NCBI GenBank assembly: GCA_937906775.1
Contig: CALCUD010000019.1
Coordinates: 1 to 42,032 of the forward strand
Length of the DNA stretch: 42,032 bases
DNA from: an uncultured Clostridia bacterium
GTDB taxonomy: Bacteria > Bacillota > Clostridia > Christensenellales > Aristaeellaceae
Direction of reading: 5' to 3'
This document shows, one piece after another, positions 9,085 to 17,875 of this stretch. The first letter of the stretch is position 1; the number at the start of each line of letters is the position of its first letter. The position numbers and the translations under genes were made by a program. Below the pieces are notes generated by a model. That model was given only the letters and a program-made list of their open reading frames with translations, made no database searches and was not told where the DNA came from.

Positions 9085-9115
9085 ACGCATCCACACGCTT
9101 GTGATAGCAATATGC

Positions 9116-9159
9116 AAGCCTCTGCGAGAATCCGGATCAGGATCGGCAGGGGCTTTTTT
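9116..9159 (+). terminator. Terminator or attenuator in the helD leader
   Basis: AAGCCTCTGC pairs with GCAGGGGCTT (10 bp with one G-T pair) around a 20-base loop, followed directly by six T. It lies between the helD promoter and the helD ribosome binding site. It therefore either stops transcripts from the upstream operon or acts as an attenuator for helD; position favours a dual role. Confidence 0.75.
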
Positions 9160-9183
9160 ACCTGTCTGAAGAAAGGAAGGAAT

Positions 9184-11388
9184 ATGGAATCATTACCCAA
9201 TCATCCGGCCAGTCGCGAAGAGTATGAGCATTTACAGCAGACCCGGGACGAAATAGACCGTGAGATCGCGGATCTGCGACGCCTGATGGGCCTGGATGAC
9301 GGAGATGAGGCATGTATCTCCATTGATATTTCCGCTGATGATACGGAAGTCCAGGCGCAGATGGCCGCCATCCGCCTGGATCATCTGAGACAGCTGGGAC
9401 TTTCGGCCGGACAGGCTTATTTTGCCAGGCTCGATTTCGTGCCTGCCGGAGAAGACTCTGAGACCTGGTATCTTGGCCGGTGGGGCGTGCTTGGGCGGAA
9501 TGACGACCCGGTGGTCGTGGACTGGCGGTCTCCGGTGGCCAATCTGTACTATTCCGGACAGATCGGGCCGATGGATTACACGGCGCCGGACGGACATGTG
9601 ACCGGGAATCTGACGCTCAAGCGGATGCTGACGGTCCGGGACAGGGAACTTCTGAGCCTGTTTGACAGCGGAATCGTCGCGCAGGAGACTTATCTGCAGG
9701 ATGTTTTAGGCGCTGTTTCAACGGACCGGCTGAAGGAAATCGTAACCACGATCCAGGCGGAGCAGAACCGGGTGATCCGTTATCCCCTGAACCGGAATCT
9801 GATGGTTCAGGGAATCGCGGGCAGCGGGAAGACGACCGTCGCGCTGCACAGGATCGCCTATCTGCTGTATACGTGGCAGGATATTCTGCGTCCGGAGAAT
9901 ATGATGATCCTTGCCCCGAATCCGCTGTTTCTGTCCTATATCTCCCAGCTTTTGCCCGATCTGGGCGTGGAACGCGTGAAACAGACGACTTTCGCGGACT
10001 GGTGCGCGAACACCGCCGGGAAATGCTTCCCAAGATATCGATTATCGGACAGACTGGAGAAGAATCTGACGCTGACGGCAGATGAACGGGAAATTCAGGC
10101 AATACCGGTACGCCGCAAGGGTTCGCTTGCCATGATGGACGCCCTGGAAAGCTTTCTGAACGGTCTGCCGGAGAAGATGATCCCGGCAGCGGGATTGCGG
10201 ATGGGACCTTTTGAGATCATGTCCAGGGATGAACTGAACAATCTGTTTCTGGTCCAGTTTGCCCGCTATCCGCTGTCGCAGCGTGTGGCCGAATTGAAAA
10301 AGCCGGTGAAAAAACGGCTGGCTGTCATCTGCGAACGGCTGAAAGAACAGTATGAAACAATGGCAAGGGAGCGGCTGAATCAGTTGCTGACGAGACTTCC
10401 GGACGGCCCGGAACGCCGCGAAAAAGCCACGCGGATGATCGCGTCCCGGGATCAGCGTCTTCGTGAGATCGATGAAAAGCAGAAGCAGTTTCTGACGGAA
10501 TGGACAGATCTGTTCCCGGTGCCGGATCCCGTATGCCTGTATCTTGAGTTCCTTTCGGCATGGGATCCGGAAATATGGAAGATTACGGCGGCTTATGCGG
10601 ACCGGGTGATCCTGTCCGAAGATCTGGCGCCGGTCCTGATGATCTGCGCGGCCCTTTACGGGGTGAAAACCGGAAATCTCCGCCATATTGTGATCGATGA
10701 GTGTCAGGACCTTTCTCCCTTCCGGCTGGCTCTGCTGAAACGTTATCACCCTATGGCGACCTTTACGCTGGTAGGGGATCTGCATCAGGGTATTCACGCG
10801 GATGAAGGGATACGTTCCTGGGAGAACTGGAGAAACCCGATCTTTGAAGGACAGGGCGAATTCTGTGAGCTTCGCGTCAGCTACCGTTCGACGGTTGAGA
10901 TCATGGAACTCGCGGCCGGAGTCGCCGCAAAGTATCCGATCTCCGGAGTATCCGCCGGAAGCCCTGTTCTTCGCCACGGCGAACTTCCGGAATTATTGAC
11001 GGTTTCCACAGAAAAAGCCCGGACAGATGAAATCGCGGCCCGGGCGAACAAATGGCTGGAAGAGGGATATCACAGCATCGCCCTGATCGAAAAGACCCGG
11101 AAACAGGCGGAAACCCTGTACAATAAACTGAAAGGACTGATGAATGTCCGGCTGATGAAGGAAGGGGACGCGGATTATCAGGGAGGGATCCTGATCCTGC
11201 CCGCGTCGCTGGTCAAGGGAATGGAATTCGACTGCGTCCTGCTGTGCGATGCCTGTGAGGAAAACTTTCCGGATGACGAATTTCATGACCGGGTACTGTA
11301 TGTTTTACTGACGCGGCCTTTGCACCGTCTGACCGTGCTGGCGAAGGGCAAAATGACGCCGCTACTGAATGAAGCAGGGGAACAGTGA
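9184..11388 (+). CDS. helD: HelD-like UvrD-family helicase / RNA polymerase recycling factor
   Basis: This 734-residue protein matches HelD, the superfamily 1 ATPase that removes stalled RNA polymerase from DNA in Gram-positive bacteria. An N-terminal helical hairpin (about residues 10-85) is followed by GRWGVLGRNDDPVVVDWRSP, a family hallmark. Walker A GIAGSGKTT is at about residue 210, Walker B VIDECQDLS at about 503, and the C-terminal motif MEFDCVLLCDA follows. The start at 9184 has AAGGAAGG upstream; the frame is open back to 9055 through the promoter and hairpin, so longer versions are unlikely. It has its own promoter and a hairpin in its leader. The ribokinase gene follows after one base. 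HelD can cause rifampicin tolerance in some actinobacteria; whether this one does is unknown. Confidence 0.87.
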   Translation: MESLPNHPASREEYEHLQQTRDEIDREIADLRRLMGLDDGDEACISIDISADDTEVQAQMAAIRLDHLRQLGLSAGQAYFARLDFVPAGEDSETWYLGRWGVLGRNDDPVVVDWRSPVANLYYSGQIGPMDYTAPDGHVTGNLTLKRMLTVRDRELLSLFDSGIVAQETYLQDVLGAVSTDRLKEIVTTIQAEQNRVIRYPLNRNLMVQGIAGSGKTTVALHRIAYLLYTWQDILRPENMMILAPNPLFLSYISQLLPDLGVERVKQTTFADWCANTAGKCFPRYRLSDRLEKNLTLTADEREIQAIPVRRKGSLAMMDALESFLNGLPEKMIPAAGLRMGPFEIMSRDELNNLFLVQFARYPLSQRVAELKKPVKKRLAVICERLKEQYETMARERLNQLLTRLPDGPERREKATRMIASRDQRLREIDEKQKQFLTEWTDLFPVPDPVCLYLEFLSAWDPEIWKITAAYADRVILSEDLAPVLMICAALYGVKTGNLRHIVIDECQDLSPFRLALLKRYHPMATFTLVGDLHQGIHADEGIRSWENWRNPIFEGQGEFCELRVSYRSTVEIMELAAGVAAKYPISGVSAGSPVLRHGELPELLTVSTEKARTDEIAARANKWLEEGYHSIALIEKTRKQAETLYNKLKGLMNVRLMKEGDADYQGGILILPASLVKGMEFDCVLLCDACEENFPDDEFHDRVLYVLLTRPLHRLTVLAKGKMTPLLNEAGEQ

Positions 11389-11389
11389 A

Positions 11390-12262
11390 ATGAAAGCTTT
11401 GGTTTTCGGATCCATGAATATCGACTGCGTTTACCGGCTGGATCATATCGTCCGCCCGGGGGAAACGCTGGCCTCCGACGGCTATGTCCGGAATGCCGGC
11501 GGGAAGGGACTGAATCAGGCGATCGCGCTGGCGCGCGCAGGACTGGATACCTGGTTTGCCGGCGGGCTTGGAAAAGACGGCCTTTTCCTGAAAGAAAAAC
11601 TGGAGAAGGAAAACATTCATACGGACTATATCCGCGTCGCGGATACGCCGACCGGCTGCGCGATCATTCAGGTCGACGCCGGGGGACAGAACGCGATCGT
11701 TCTTTACGGCGGAGCCAATCAAACGATTCCGGAGGAACAGATCCGGGAGACGTTATCACATTTCGGTCCGGGAGATCTGCTGCTGATGCAGAACGAGATC
11801 AGTCACGGGGAGTTTCTGCTCCGGTCCGGGAAGAAAGCCGGAATGACGGTGGTAGTCAACGCTTCGCCCGTTACTCCGGATTTGGAACAGTGGCCGCTCG
11901 GTCTGGCGGAATGGCTGATCGTAAACGAGATCGAAGGCGCGGCGCTGGGCGGAGAGGGATCGCCGGAGGAGGCGTTCACTTTGCTTGAAAAACGTTACCC
12001 GGGAACAGGGATCGTGCTGACGCTCGGGGAAAACGGATCGATGGCCCGCGAGGGGGAAAAGATTGTCCGTCAGGGGATCTGCCGTGTTCCAACGGTCGAC
12101 ACGACCGCCGCGGGAGATACATTTACCGGCTATTTTTTGCAGACCGTGATATCGGGCGGAAGCGTCGCCGACGCGCTTTTGCGCGCCGCACGGGCCGCCG
12201 CGATCGCGGTCAGCCGTCCGGGCGCGGCGGCGTCCATTCCGTACAGCCATGAAGTGCGCTGA
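11390..12262 (+). CDS. Ribokinase-like PfkB-family sugar kinase
   Basis: A 290-residue PfkB-family kinase. The substrate-binding GGKG motif (NAGGKGLNQAIALARAG, about residue 37) and the catalytic/anion-hole motif DTTAAGDTFTGYF (about residue 240) are intact. Ribokinase phosphorylates D-ribose with ATP at O5. The start at 11390 has CAGGGGAA upstream; an in-frame ATG at 11369 inside helD lacks this. Its gene follows helD almost without a gap and faces the purine island head on. With the nucleoside importer upstream it could consume ribose released from nucleosides, which is an inference. Other PfkB sugars cannot be excluded. Confidence 0.78.
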   Translation: MKALVFGSMNIDCVYRLDHIVRPGETLASDGYVRNAGGKGLNQAIALARAGLDTWFAGGLGKDGLFLKEKLEKENIHTDYIRVADTPTGCAIIQVDAGGQNAIVLYGGANQTIPEEQIRETLSHFGPGDLLLMQNEISHGEFLLRSGKKAGMTVVVNASPVTPDLEQWPLGLAEWLIVNEIEGAALGGEGSPEEAFTLLEKRYPGTGIVLTLGENGSMAREGEKIVRQGICRVPTVDTTAAGDTFTGYFLQTVISGGSVADALLRAARAAAIAVSRPGAAASIPYSHEVR

Positions 12263-12290
12263 AACGTTCCGAACGGAAGAAACATAAAAA

Positions 12291-12319
12291 CGGGGATCGC
12301 TCTGAAAAAGCGATCCCCG
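12291..12319 (-). terminator. Terminator ending the purine operon (possibly bidirectional)
   Basis: An 11-bp perfect stem (CGGGGATCGCT with AGCGATCCCCG, loop of 7). On the minus strand it is followed by five T, so it terminates the eleven-gene operon just after ygeY. On the plus strand the following bases are not a T run, but the stem may still protect the ribokinase transcript end. Confidence 0.85.
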
Positions 12320-12335
12320 CTGTATGTTCCGGGAT

Positions 12336-13646
12336 TTATTTGAAATAACATCCGGGCAATGCTGCATATACCGCGGCGCAGGTTACAAGGTCCTTCTTCC
12401 AGGTCTTTTCGTTCGGCGCGTGAGCCTGCGCTTCCGCGCCCGGACCGAAGCCGATACAGGGGATCCTGTTTCGCCCCATGATCGATACCCCGTTGGTCGA
12501 GAAGGTCCACTTATCGGTCAGCGGTCTTGCTGTACGCGCGGCCAACGTATCCGGATGACCGGTCCGCGATGTTCCGTAAAGACCGTGATACGCTTCTTCC
12601 AACGCTTTCGTGACCGGATGATCCTGCGGAATCACCCAGGTCGGGAAATAACATTCAATGGGATAGACGCAGCCGGTCCAGCTGGGCCGGTCATACTGAT
12701 ACATGGAGACCTTCACATCATCGCCGTATTTTTTGACATTCGGAAGATCGCGGATCTCCTGCAGGCAGGATTCCCAGGTCTCGCCGGCGGTCATGCGGCG
12801 ATCGAGACTGACGGCGCAGGAATCCGCTACGGCGCACCGGCTCGGACTGGTGAAAAAGATCTCGCTGACCGTGACCGTGCCGCGGCCGAGAAAATTCGCT
12901 TCTTTCCATTCGGGGTTAAAACGCTCTTCAAGCATCTTCGCAAGGCCGCGGACCGGCTGGCTGTCAGAGGCGTCATTTTCATTCAGCGCGCGGACATCCT
13001 GCAGGATATCCGCCATCTTGAAGATCGCGTTGTCACCGCGCTCAGGCGCCGAGCCGTGACAGGAGACACCCTTCACATCGACCCGGATTTCCATCCGGCC
13101 GCGCTGACCGCGATAAATCCCGCCGTCGGTAGGTTCGGTCGATACAACGAAATCCGGACGGATCCCGTCCTCGTTGATGATATACTGCCAGCAGAGGCCG
13201 TCGCAGTCCTCTTCCTGAACGGAACCGACGATCAACGCCGTAAAACGGTCATTCAGCAGCCCCAGATCTTTCATGATCTTTGCACCGTAGACTGCCGAGA
13301 CAATCCCGCCAAGCTGATCGCTGGTGCCGCGGCCGCCGATCTCTGAGTCGGTTTCGTACCCCTGATAGGGGTCGAATTTCCAGTTGGCCCGGTTACCGAT
13401 CCCGACATTGTCAATATGCGCGTCGAAAGCGATCAGCGTTTCGCCTTCGCCCATCCAGCCGAGGATGTTGCCCTGACCGTCAATCATGGTTTTATTGAAG
13501 CCGAGCGCTTCCATTTCCGCTTTGATCCTGCGGACATGACCTTCCTCTTCAGCGCTTTCGCCGGGAATGGCAACGAGTTCCCGGAGAAATCCGGTCATGG
13601 CCTGTTCATAGCCTGCTGCCGCGTTGCGGATCGCATCAAAATCCAT
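12336..13646 (-). CDS. ygeY: YgeY family selenium-metabolism-linked M20 hydrolase
   Basis: A 436-residue M20 metallopeptidase-fold amidohydrolase. Metal-binding signatures are LIAFDAHIDN (His77 and Asp79), GRGTSDQLGG (about residue 110) and the catalytic EE pair in VQEEDCDG. A dimerisation domain with HGSAPERGDNAIFK follows, which is normal for the family. In the E. coli locus the homologue sits beside ygeX and ygeW and is assigned to hydrolysing an N-carbamoyl/ureido-type intermediate of urate breakdown; the exact substrate is inferred. It is the last gene of the operon, 12 bases after ygeX, with AAGGAGG before the start. Length matches E. coli YgeY (about 400 residues). Confidence 0.9.
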   Translation of the reverse strand: MDFDAIRNAAAGYEQAMTGFLRELVAIPGESAEEEGHVRRIKAEMEALGFNKTMIDGQGNILGWMGEGETLIAFDAHIDNVGIGNRANWKFDPYQGYETDSEIGGRGTSDQLGGIVSAVYGAKIMKDLGLLNDRFTALIVGSVQEEDCDGLCWQYIINEDGIRPDFVVSTEPTDGGIYRGQRGRMEIRVDVKGVSCHGSAPERGDNAIFKMADILQDVRALNENDASDSQPVRGLAKMLEERFNPEWKEANFLGRGTVTVSEIFFTSPSRCAVADSCAVSLDRRMTAGETWESCLQEIRDLPNVKKYGDDVKVSMYQYDRPSWTGCVYPIECYFPTWVIPQDHPVTKALEEAYHGLYGTSRTGHPDTLAARTARPLTDKWTFSTNGVSIMGRNRIPCIGFGPGAEAQAHAPNEKTWKKDLVTCAAVYAALPGCYFK

Positions 13647-13658
13647 GGTTCAGCCTCC

Positions 13659-14870
13659 TTATTCATCGATCGGATAATTTCCGTTCCACACGATCTGTCT
13701 GTAACGGGCGGGATCCGTATCGCCTTCTGTCGAAAATAGCAGGACCTTACTGGTTCCGTTCAGGCAGATGGCTTCCCGGAAGTCTTGCAGTTCCGGCCGT
13801 CCCAATGCTGCCAGAAGCCCCATGCCTATTGCGCCGCTTTCGCCGGAAATGACCTGGGGATCTCCTTTTTGGGGGGCGGCAAGCATCCGCATTCCCAACG
13901 CGGAAACCCAATCCGGACAGGATACGAAAGCAGTCGCGTGATTCCGGAGAATATCCCATGAGACAGTATTCGGCTCGCCGCAGGCAAGACCCGCCATAAT
14001 GGTCAGAAGATCGCCGTCCACGGTCCGGGGATCACCGTCAGCGGCAACAGCTCCCTGATACAGGCAATCAGCAGCCTGCGCTTCCATCACGATGAATTTT
14101 GGCGGATCATCCCGATACAGATTGCTGAAATATCCGACCATCGCGCCGGCCAGGGATCCGACACCCGCCTGGATAAACACATGCGTCGGGCGTCCGATGT
14201 TCCGGAGACGGAGCTGATCGGCGGTTTCGGAAGCCATGGTACCGTATCCCTGCATGATCCAGGACGGAATATCTTCATATCCGTCCCAGGCCGTATCCTG
14301 TACGATGACGCCCCGTTCGCATGCCGCTGCTTCTGACGCGGCGAGACGGACGCATTCATCGTAGTTCAGGTCCTCAATCGTGACCTCGGCGCCTTCCTTC
14401 TGAATATTCTTCAGACGGGTTTCCGTGGTCCCCTTCGGCATCCGGACCACAGCCTTCTGGCCAAGTTTGTTGGCGGCCCAGGCGACGCCCCTGCCGTGAT
14501 TGCCGTCCGTGGCGGTGAAGAAGGTAGCCTGACCGAAATCCGCTTTCAGCTGATCGCCGGTCATGTAATCGTAGGTCATGGCGGAAAGCGGCTTTCCCGT
14601 TTCTGCGGCGATATACCGGGCCATGGCGAAGGAACCGCCCAGCACCTTGAATGCGTTCAGACCGAAACGGTAACTTTCGTCCTTGACGCACAGGGACGCC
14701 AGACCGAGTTCTGCGGCCATATTCTTCAGATCCGCCAGAGGCGTGATTGCATACTGGGGAAAGCTTTCGTGAAACGCGCGTGACTGCGCGATGACTTCCG
14801 GGTCCATGACAGAAAGATACCGGTCCCCGCTTGCAGGCATCCGGTTCATTGTCCAGCGAATAGGATCCAT
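13659..14870 (-). CDS. ygeX: Diaminopropionate ammonia-lyase
   Basis: A 403-residue PLP enzyme of the fold II family that cleaves 2,3-diaminopropionate to pyruvate and two ammonia. The Schiff-base lysine is Lys75 in YRFGLNAFKVLGG, and the glycine-rich phosphate loop is AGVGSLAGAMVGY. E. coli DpaL is about 398 residues, so this is complete. The ATG at 14879 directly abuts the GGAG sequence with no spacing, whereas the ATG at 14870 lies nine bases after it, so the latter was chosen. It is placed between ridA and ygeY. The mechanism passes through 2-aminoacrylate, which fits the adjacent ridA. This is the step that delivers ring carbons to central metabolism. Confidence 0.92.
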   Translation of the reverse strand: MDPIRWTMNRMPASGDRYLSVMDPEVIAQSRAFHESFPQYAITPLADLKNMAAELGLASLCVKDESYRFGLNAFKVLGGSFAMARYIAAETGKPLSAMTYDYMTGDQLKADFGQATFFTATDGNHGRGVAWAANKLGQKAVVRMPKGTTETRLKNIQKEGAEVTIEDLNYDECVRLAASEAAACERGVIVQDTAWDGYEDIPSWIMQGYGTMASETADQLRLRNIGRPTHVFIQAGVGSLAGAMVGYFSNLYRDDPPKFIVMEAQAADCLYQGAVAADGDPRTVDGDLLTIMAGLACGEPNTVSWDILRNHATAFVSCPDWVSALGMRMLAAPQKGDPQVISGESGAIGMGLLAALGRPELQDFREAICLNGTSKVLLFSTEGDTDPARYRQIVWNGNYPIDE

Positions 14871-14900
14871 ATGTTTCATCTCCGTTGTGATGATATCGGG

Positions 14901-15272
14901 TTACAGCGCCGCGACGGCTTCGATCTCGACAAGACCGCCCATAGGCAGCGCAGCGACCTGGACGCAGCTGCGGGCGGGATAGGCGCCGTCAAAATAACCG
15001 GCATAGACTTCGTTGACGGCTTTGAAATCGGCCAAATCCGTGACGAACACGGTGGTTTTGACGATATTGGCATATGTGGCGCCGGCTTCGGCCAGAATCG
15101 CGCCGATATTTTTCAGACTGGCATGAGTCTGGGCTACGACGCCGTCGGCAAGTCCGCCTTTTTCAATATCAATGCCGAGCTGACCGGACGTGAAGATGAG
15201 ATTGCCGATTTTCTGCGCCTGACAGTAAGGACCGATCGCGGCCGGAGCCTTTTCCGAATGCAGGATCATCAT
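14901..15272 (-). CDS. ridA: RidA family enamine/imine deaminase
   Basis: A 123-residue YjgF/YER057c/UK114 protein. It carries the catalytic arginine (Arg101) and Cys103 in YPARSCVQVAALP and the typical GPYCQAQKIGNLIFTSGQLG at residues 14-33. RidA hydrolyses reactive enamines such as 2-aminoacrylate to keto acids. The start at 15272 has AAAGGAGG five bases upstream; an in-frame ATG at 15296 would overlap xdhD and lacks a site. Sitting directly upstream of ygeX, whose mechanism makes 2-aminoacrylate, it probably protects PLP enzymes from that intermediate. A role in hydrolysing another imine in the purine route is also possible. Confidence 0.92.
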   Translation of the reverse strand: MMILHSEKAPAAIGPYCQAQKIGNLIFTSGQLGIDIEKGGLADGVVAQTHASLKNIGAILAEAGATYANIVKTTVFVTDLADFKAVNEVYAGYFDGAYPARSCVQVAALPMGGLVEIEAVAAL

Positions 15273-15292
15273 GAGTTCCTCCTTTGCGAATG

Positions 15293-17860
15293 TCAATGTT
15301 TGTTATACGGATTGTCTTTTGCGGGCAGAGCATAGCGAACCTGACCGTCGACTCTTTTCAGTGCCCAGGTCGCTGCCGGAGCGGTCGGAATAGCGCTGAT
15401 CTCGCCGACGCCTTTTGCACCGAAGGCCAGCCCTTCCGGGTTTCCGTTTTCAATCAGGATCGTATCAATGGGGGGAACATCGGTGGCCCGGAACAGTCCC
15501 AATGTCCCGTACCGGCTTTTGATGTATCCGTTTTCCAACGGGAAATCCTCACTGAGTCCGAAACCGAGGCCCATGACGACTCCGCCCTCAATCTGCCCCT
15601 CACAGGAAAGCGGATTGACGACACGGCCGACATCGTGAGCGGCAGTGACGCGGACAAGCTGTTTGTTCTCATCCAGTTCAACCACCTGAGCGGCATAACT
15701 GTAGGCAATGTGGCTGACAGGATTCGGTTTGGCGGACCCCATGGGGTCTGTGACGCCGAGATATTCTCCGTCAAAAAGTTCCCCTTCAAGCCGGCTCAGA
15801 TCCCCTCCGGCTTCCCTGAGCCGGACAGACAGTTTCTGCGCAGCGCGCCGGGTGGCTTCGCCCATAAACAGCGTCTGACGGGAAGCGGTCGAGGTACCGG
15901 AGTTCGGCGTCCGTCCGGTGTCGGCCGGTTCATGAATCACCAGATCCGGCCGGATGCCGGTTGCGGTACAGACGATTTCACGGGCGACAATGCCGATTCC
16001 CTGCCCCATACAGGCCGCGGAGGTCCGGATATGAACATGACCGTTTTCAACGGCCAGACGGCAGCGTCCCGTATCCGGCACGCCGACACCGAGACCGCTG
16101 TTTTTCATGCAGACGGCGATGCCGGTATATGGACTCCGGTCATAGGCGGATTTCACCGCGTCAATGCATGCGATGAGCGCGCAATCCGGATCGACGATCT
16201 GTCCGTTCGGGAGAATGTCTCCCGGCCGGACGGCGTTGCGGCGCCGGATCTCCCACGGGGAAATACCGACCATCCCGGCCAGAAGATTCAGATTTGTTTC
16301 CGAAGCAAAGCAGCTTTGCGTAACTCCGAACCCGCGGAAAGCTCCGCCGGGAGGATTGTTGGTATATACACAGATTCCGGTGATATCCACATCATGGAAT
16401 CTGTACGGGCCCGCGGCATGGGTACAGGCCCGCTGAAGAACCGGACTTCCCAGGGACGCATAGGCGCCGCAGTCGGAGATCAGCAGCGCTTTCAGACCGA
16501 CCAGCAGACCGTTTTCATCGCAGGCGGTGGTAAATTCCATCTCCATGGCATGACGCTTGGGATGAACCAGCAGGCTCTCCTCGCGGGAAAAACGAATCTT
16601 GACAGGCTTTCCCGTGGCCCAGGCCATCAGCGCGGCATGATGCTGGACGCTCATATCTTCCTTACCACCGAAACCGCCACCGACCAGCATGGCGCGGCAG
16701 CGTATTTTTTCCGGGGGAAGCATCAGCATCCGGGCGATCTCACGCTGCTCGTCATAAACGGACTGGGAGCCTGTATATAACATCAGCCCGCCGTCGCCGT
16801 CAGGAACTGCGACGGCGCATTCCGGTTCCATAAAGGCATGCTCCGTCATGGGCGTTGAATAATGCCGGGTGACAGAGTATTTTGCTTTGGCGATCGCAGC
16901 GTCCGCGTCCCCCCGCCGCAGTTTATGCGTGCAGAGACAATTCCCGTTTTCGTCGGCGTGAATAATCGGCGCGTCCGGCTTCAGGGCGTCAAACGGATCG
17001 GTCACCGCCGGAAGTTCTTCGTAGTCCACTTCGACAAGGCCCAGAATATCGTCCAGTGTTTCCTGCTTTGAGGATGCGACCAGTACGATCGCGTCTCCGA
17101 CATAACGGGTGATTTCTCCCTTTGGGATCATAACGTCCCAGTCCGGAAACAGATGTCCGTGACGGTTAAAGGGCACATCTTCCGCTGTCAGAATCCGGAC
17201 GCAATCCGGATGCGCGAGCGCTTTTTCTGTCCGGATATCCAGGATCCTGGCCCGCGGATAGCGGCTTCGAAGCGCTTTGGCCCAGATCATTCCGGGAACC
17301 CGTATATCGTCGGCATACAGCCCTGTTCCCAATACTTTTTCAGGTGCATCCTGCCGGGGAAGATGCTGCCCGAGCTTTCCTTCATGAAGGGCCTCGCGGA
17401 TCGGGAGATTCTCTCTGAAATGCCGGGCAGCCATCAGAATGGCGTCTTCAATTTTCTGATATCCGGTGCAACGGCAGATGTTTCCGCGAATAGCCTTTTT
17501 GACGTCTTCCCGGGTGGGATGAAGGTTTTCGTCGAGCAAAGCCTTGGCGCTCAGAACCATGCCCGGGATACAAAAACCGCACTGGACAGCTCCGGCTTCC
17601 GCAAAACAGTGGACATAGACCTGCCGCTCGCGTTCCGTCAATCCTTCAACGGTGGTCACATTTTTCCCTTCCAGCCGTGAAAGTGTCAGGACACAGGCAC
17701 GCTGCTTTTTCCCGTCCACCAGGACGGTGCAGGCACCGCAGGCACCTTCTCCGCAGCCGTTCTTGACGGAAGTCAGAGAACATTCATTCCGGAGAAAATC
17801 CAGCAGCGTCAGATCTCTGTCGCACTGACAGGCCTGAGCGTTGACGCGGAATGAAAACAT
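15293..17860 (-). CDS. xdhD: XdhD-like fused [2Fe-2S]/molybdopterin hydroxylase
   Basis: An 855-residue fusion. The N-terminal 155 residues carry a plant-type [2Fe-2S] site (Cys36, 41, 44, 56) and a second helical [2Fe-2S] site (Cys94, 97, 129, 131). The rest is the molybdenum-binding subunit. The active-site positions of xanthine oxidase are kept: Glu401 in GGGFGGKE (bovine Glu802), Arg509 in GAFRGFG (Arg880) and Glu820 in KGVGE (Glu1261). There is no FAD domain, so electrons must pass to a partner, perhaps YgfK or XdhB. E. coli XdhD has the same arrangement at 956 residues. It hydroxylates or, run in reverse, reduces a purine; direction is inferred. It lies between yqeA and ridA with GGAGGTGG before the start. 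Confidence 0.9.
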   Translation of the reverse strand: MFSFRVNAQACQCDRDLTLLDFLRNECSLTSVKNGCGEGACGACTVLVDGKKQRACVLTLSRLEGKNVTTVEGLTERERQVYVHCFAEAGAVQCGFCIPGMVLSAKALLDENLHPTREDVKKAIRGNICRCTGYQKIEDAILMAARHFRENLPIREALHEGKLGQHLPRQDAPEKVLGTGLYADDIRVPGMIWAKALRSRYPRARILDIRTEKALAHPDCVRILTAEDVPFNRHGHLFPDWDVMIPKGEITRYVGDAIVLVASSKQETLDDILGLVEVDYEELPAVTDPFDALKPDAPIIHADENGNCLCTHKLRRGDADAAIAKAKYSVTRHYSTPMTEHAFMEPECAVAVPDGDGGLMLYTGSQSVYDEQREIARMLMLPPEKIRCRAMLVGGGFGGKEDMSVQHHAALMAWATGKPVKIRFSREESLLVHPKRHAMEMEFTTACDENGLLVGLKALLISDCGAYASLGSPVLQRACTHAAGPYRFHDVDITGICVYTNNPPGGAFRGFGVTQSCFASETNLNLLAGMVGISPWEIRRRNAVRPGDILPNGQIVDPDCALIACIDAVKSAYDRSPYTGIAVCMKNSGLGVGVPDTGRCRLAVENGHVHIRTSAACMGQGIGIVAREIVCTATGIRPDLVIHEPADTGRTPNSGTSTASRQTLFMGEATRRAAQKLSVRLREAGGDLSRLEGELFDGEYLGVTDPMGSAKPNPVSHIAYSYAAQVVELDENKQLVRVTAAHDVGRVVNPLSCEGQIEGGVVMGLGFGLSEDFPLENGYIKSRYGTLGLFRATDVPPIDTILIENGNPEGLAFGAKGVGEISAIPTAPAATWALKRVDGQVRYALPAKDNPYNKH

Positions 17861-17875
17861 GTCACCACCTCCATT

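Noticed and set aside
9055..9183. Extension of helD back to 9055, giving a longer N-terminus
   Set aside because: The extension would be translated through the -35/-10 boxes and a terminator hairpin; the ATG at 9184 has a good ribosome site and matches HelD.
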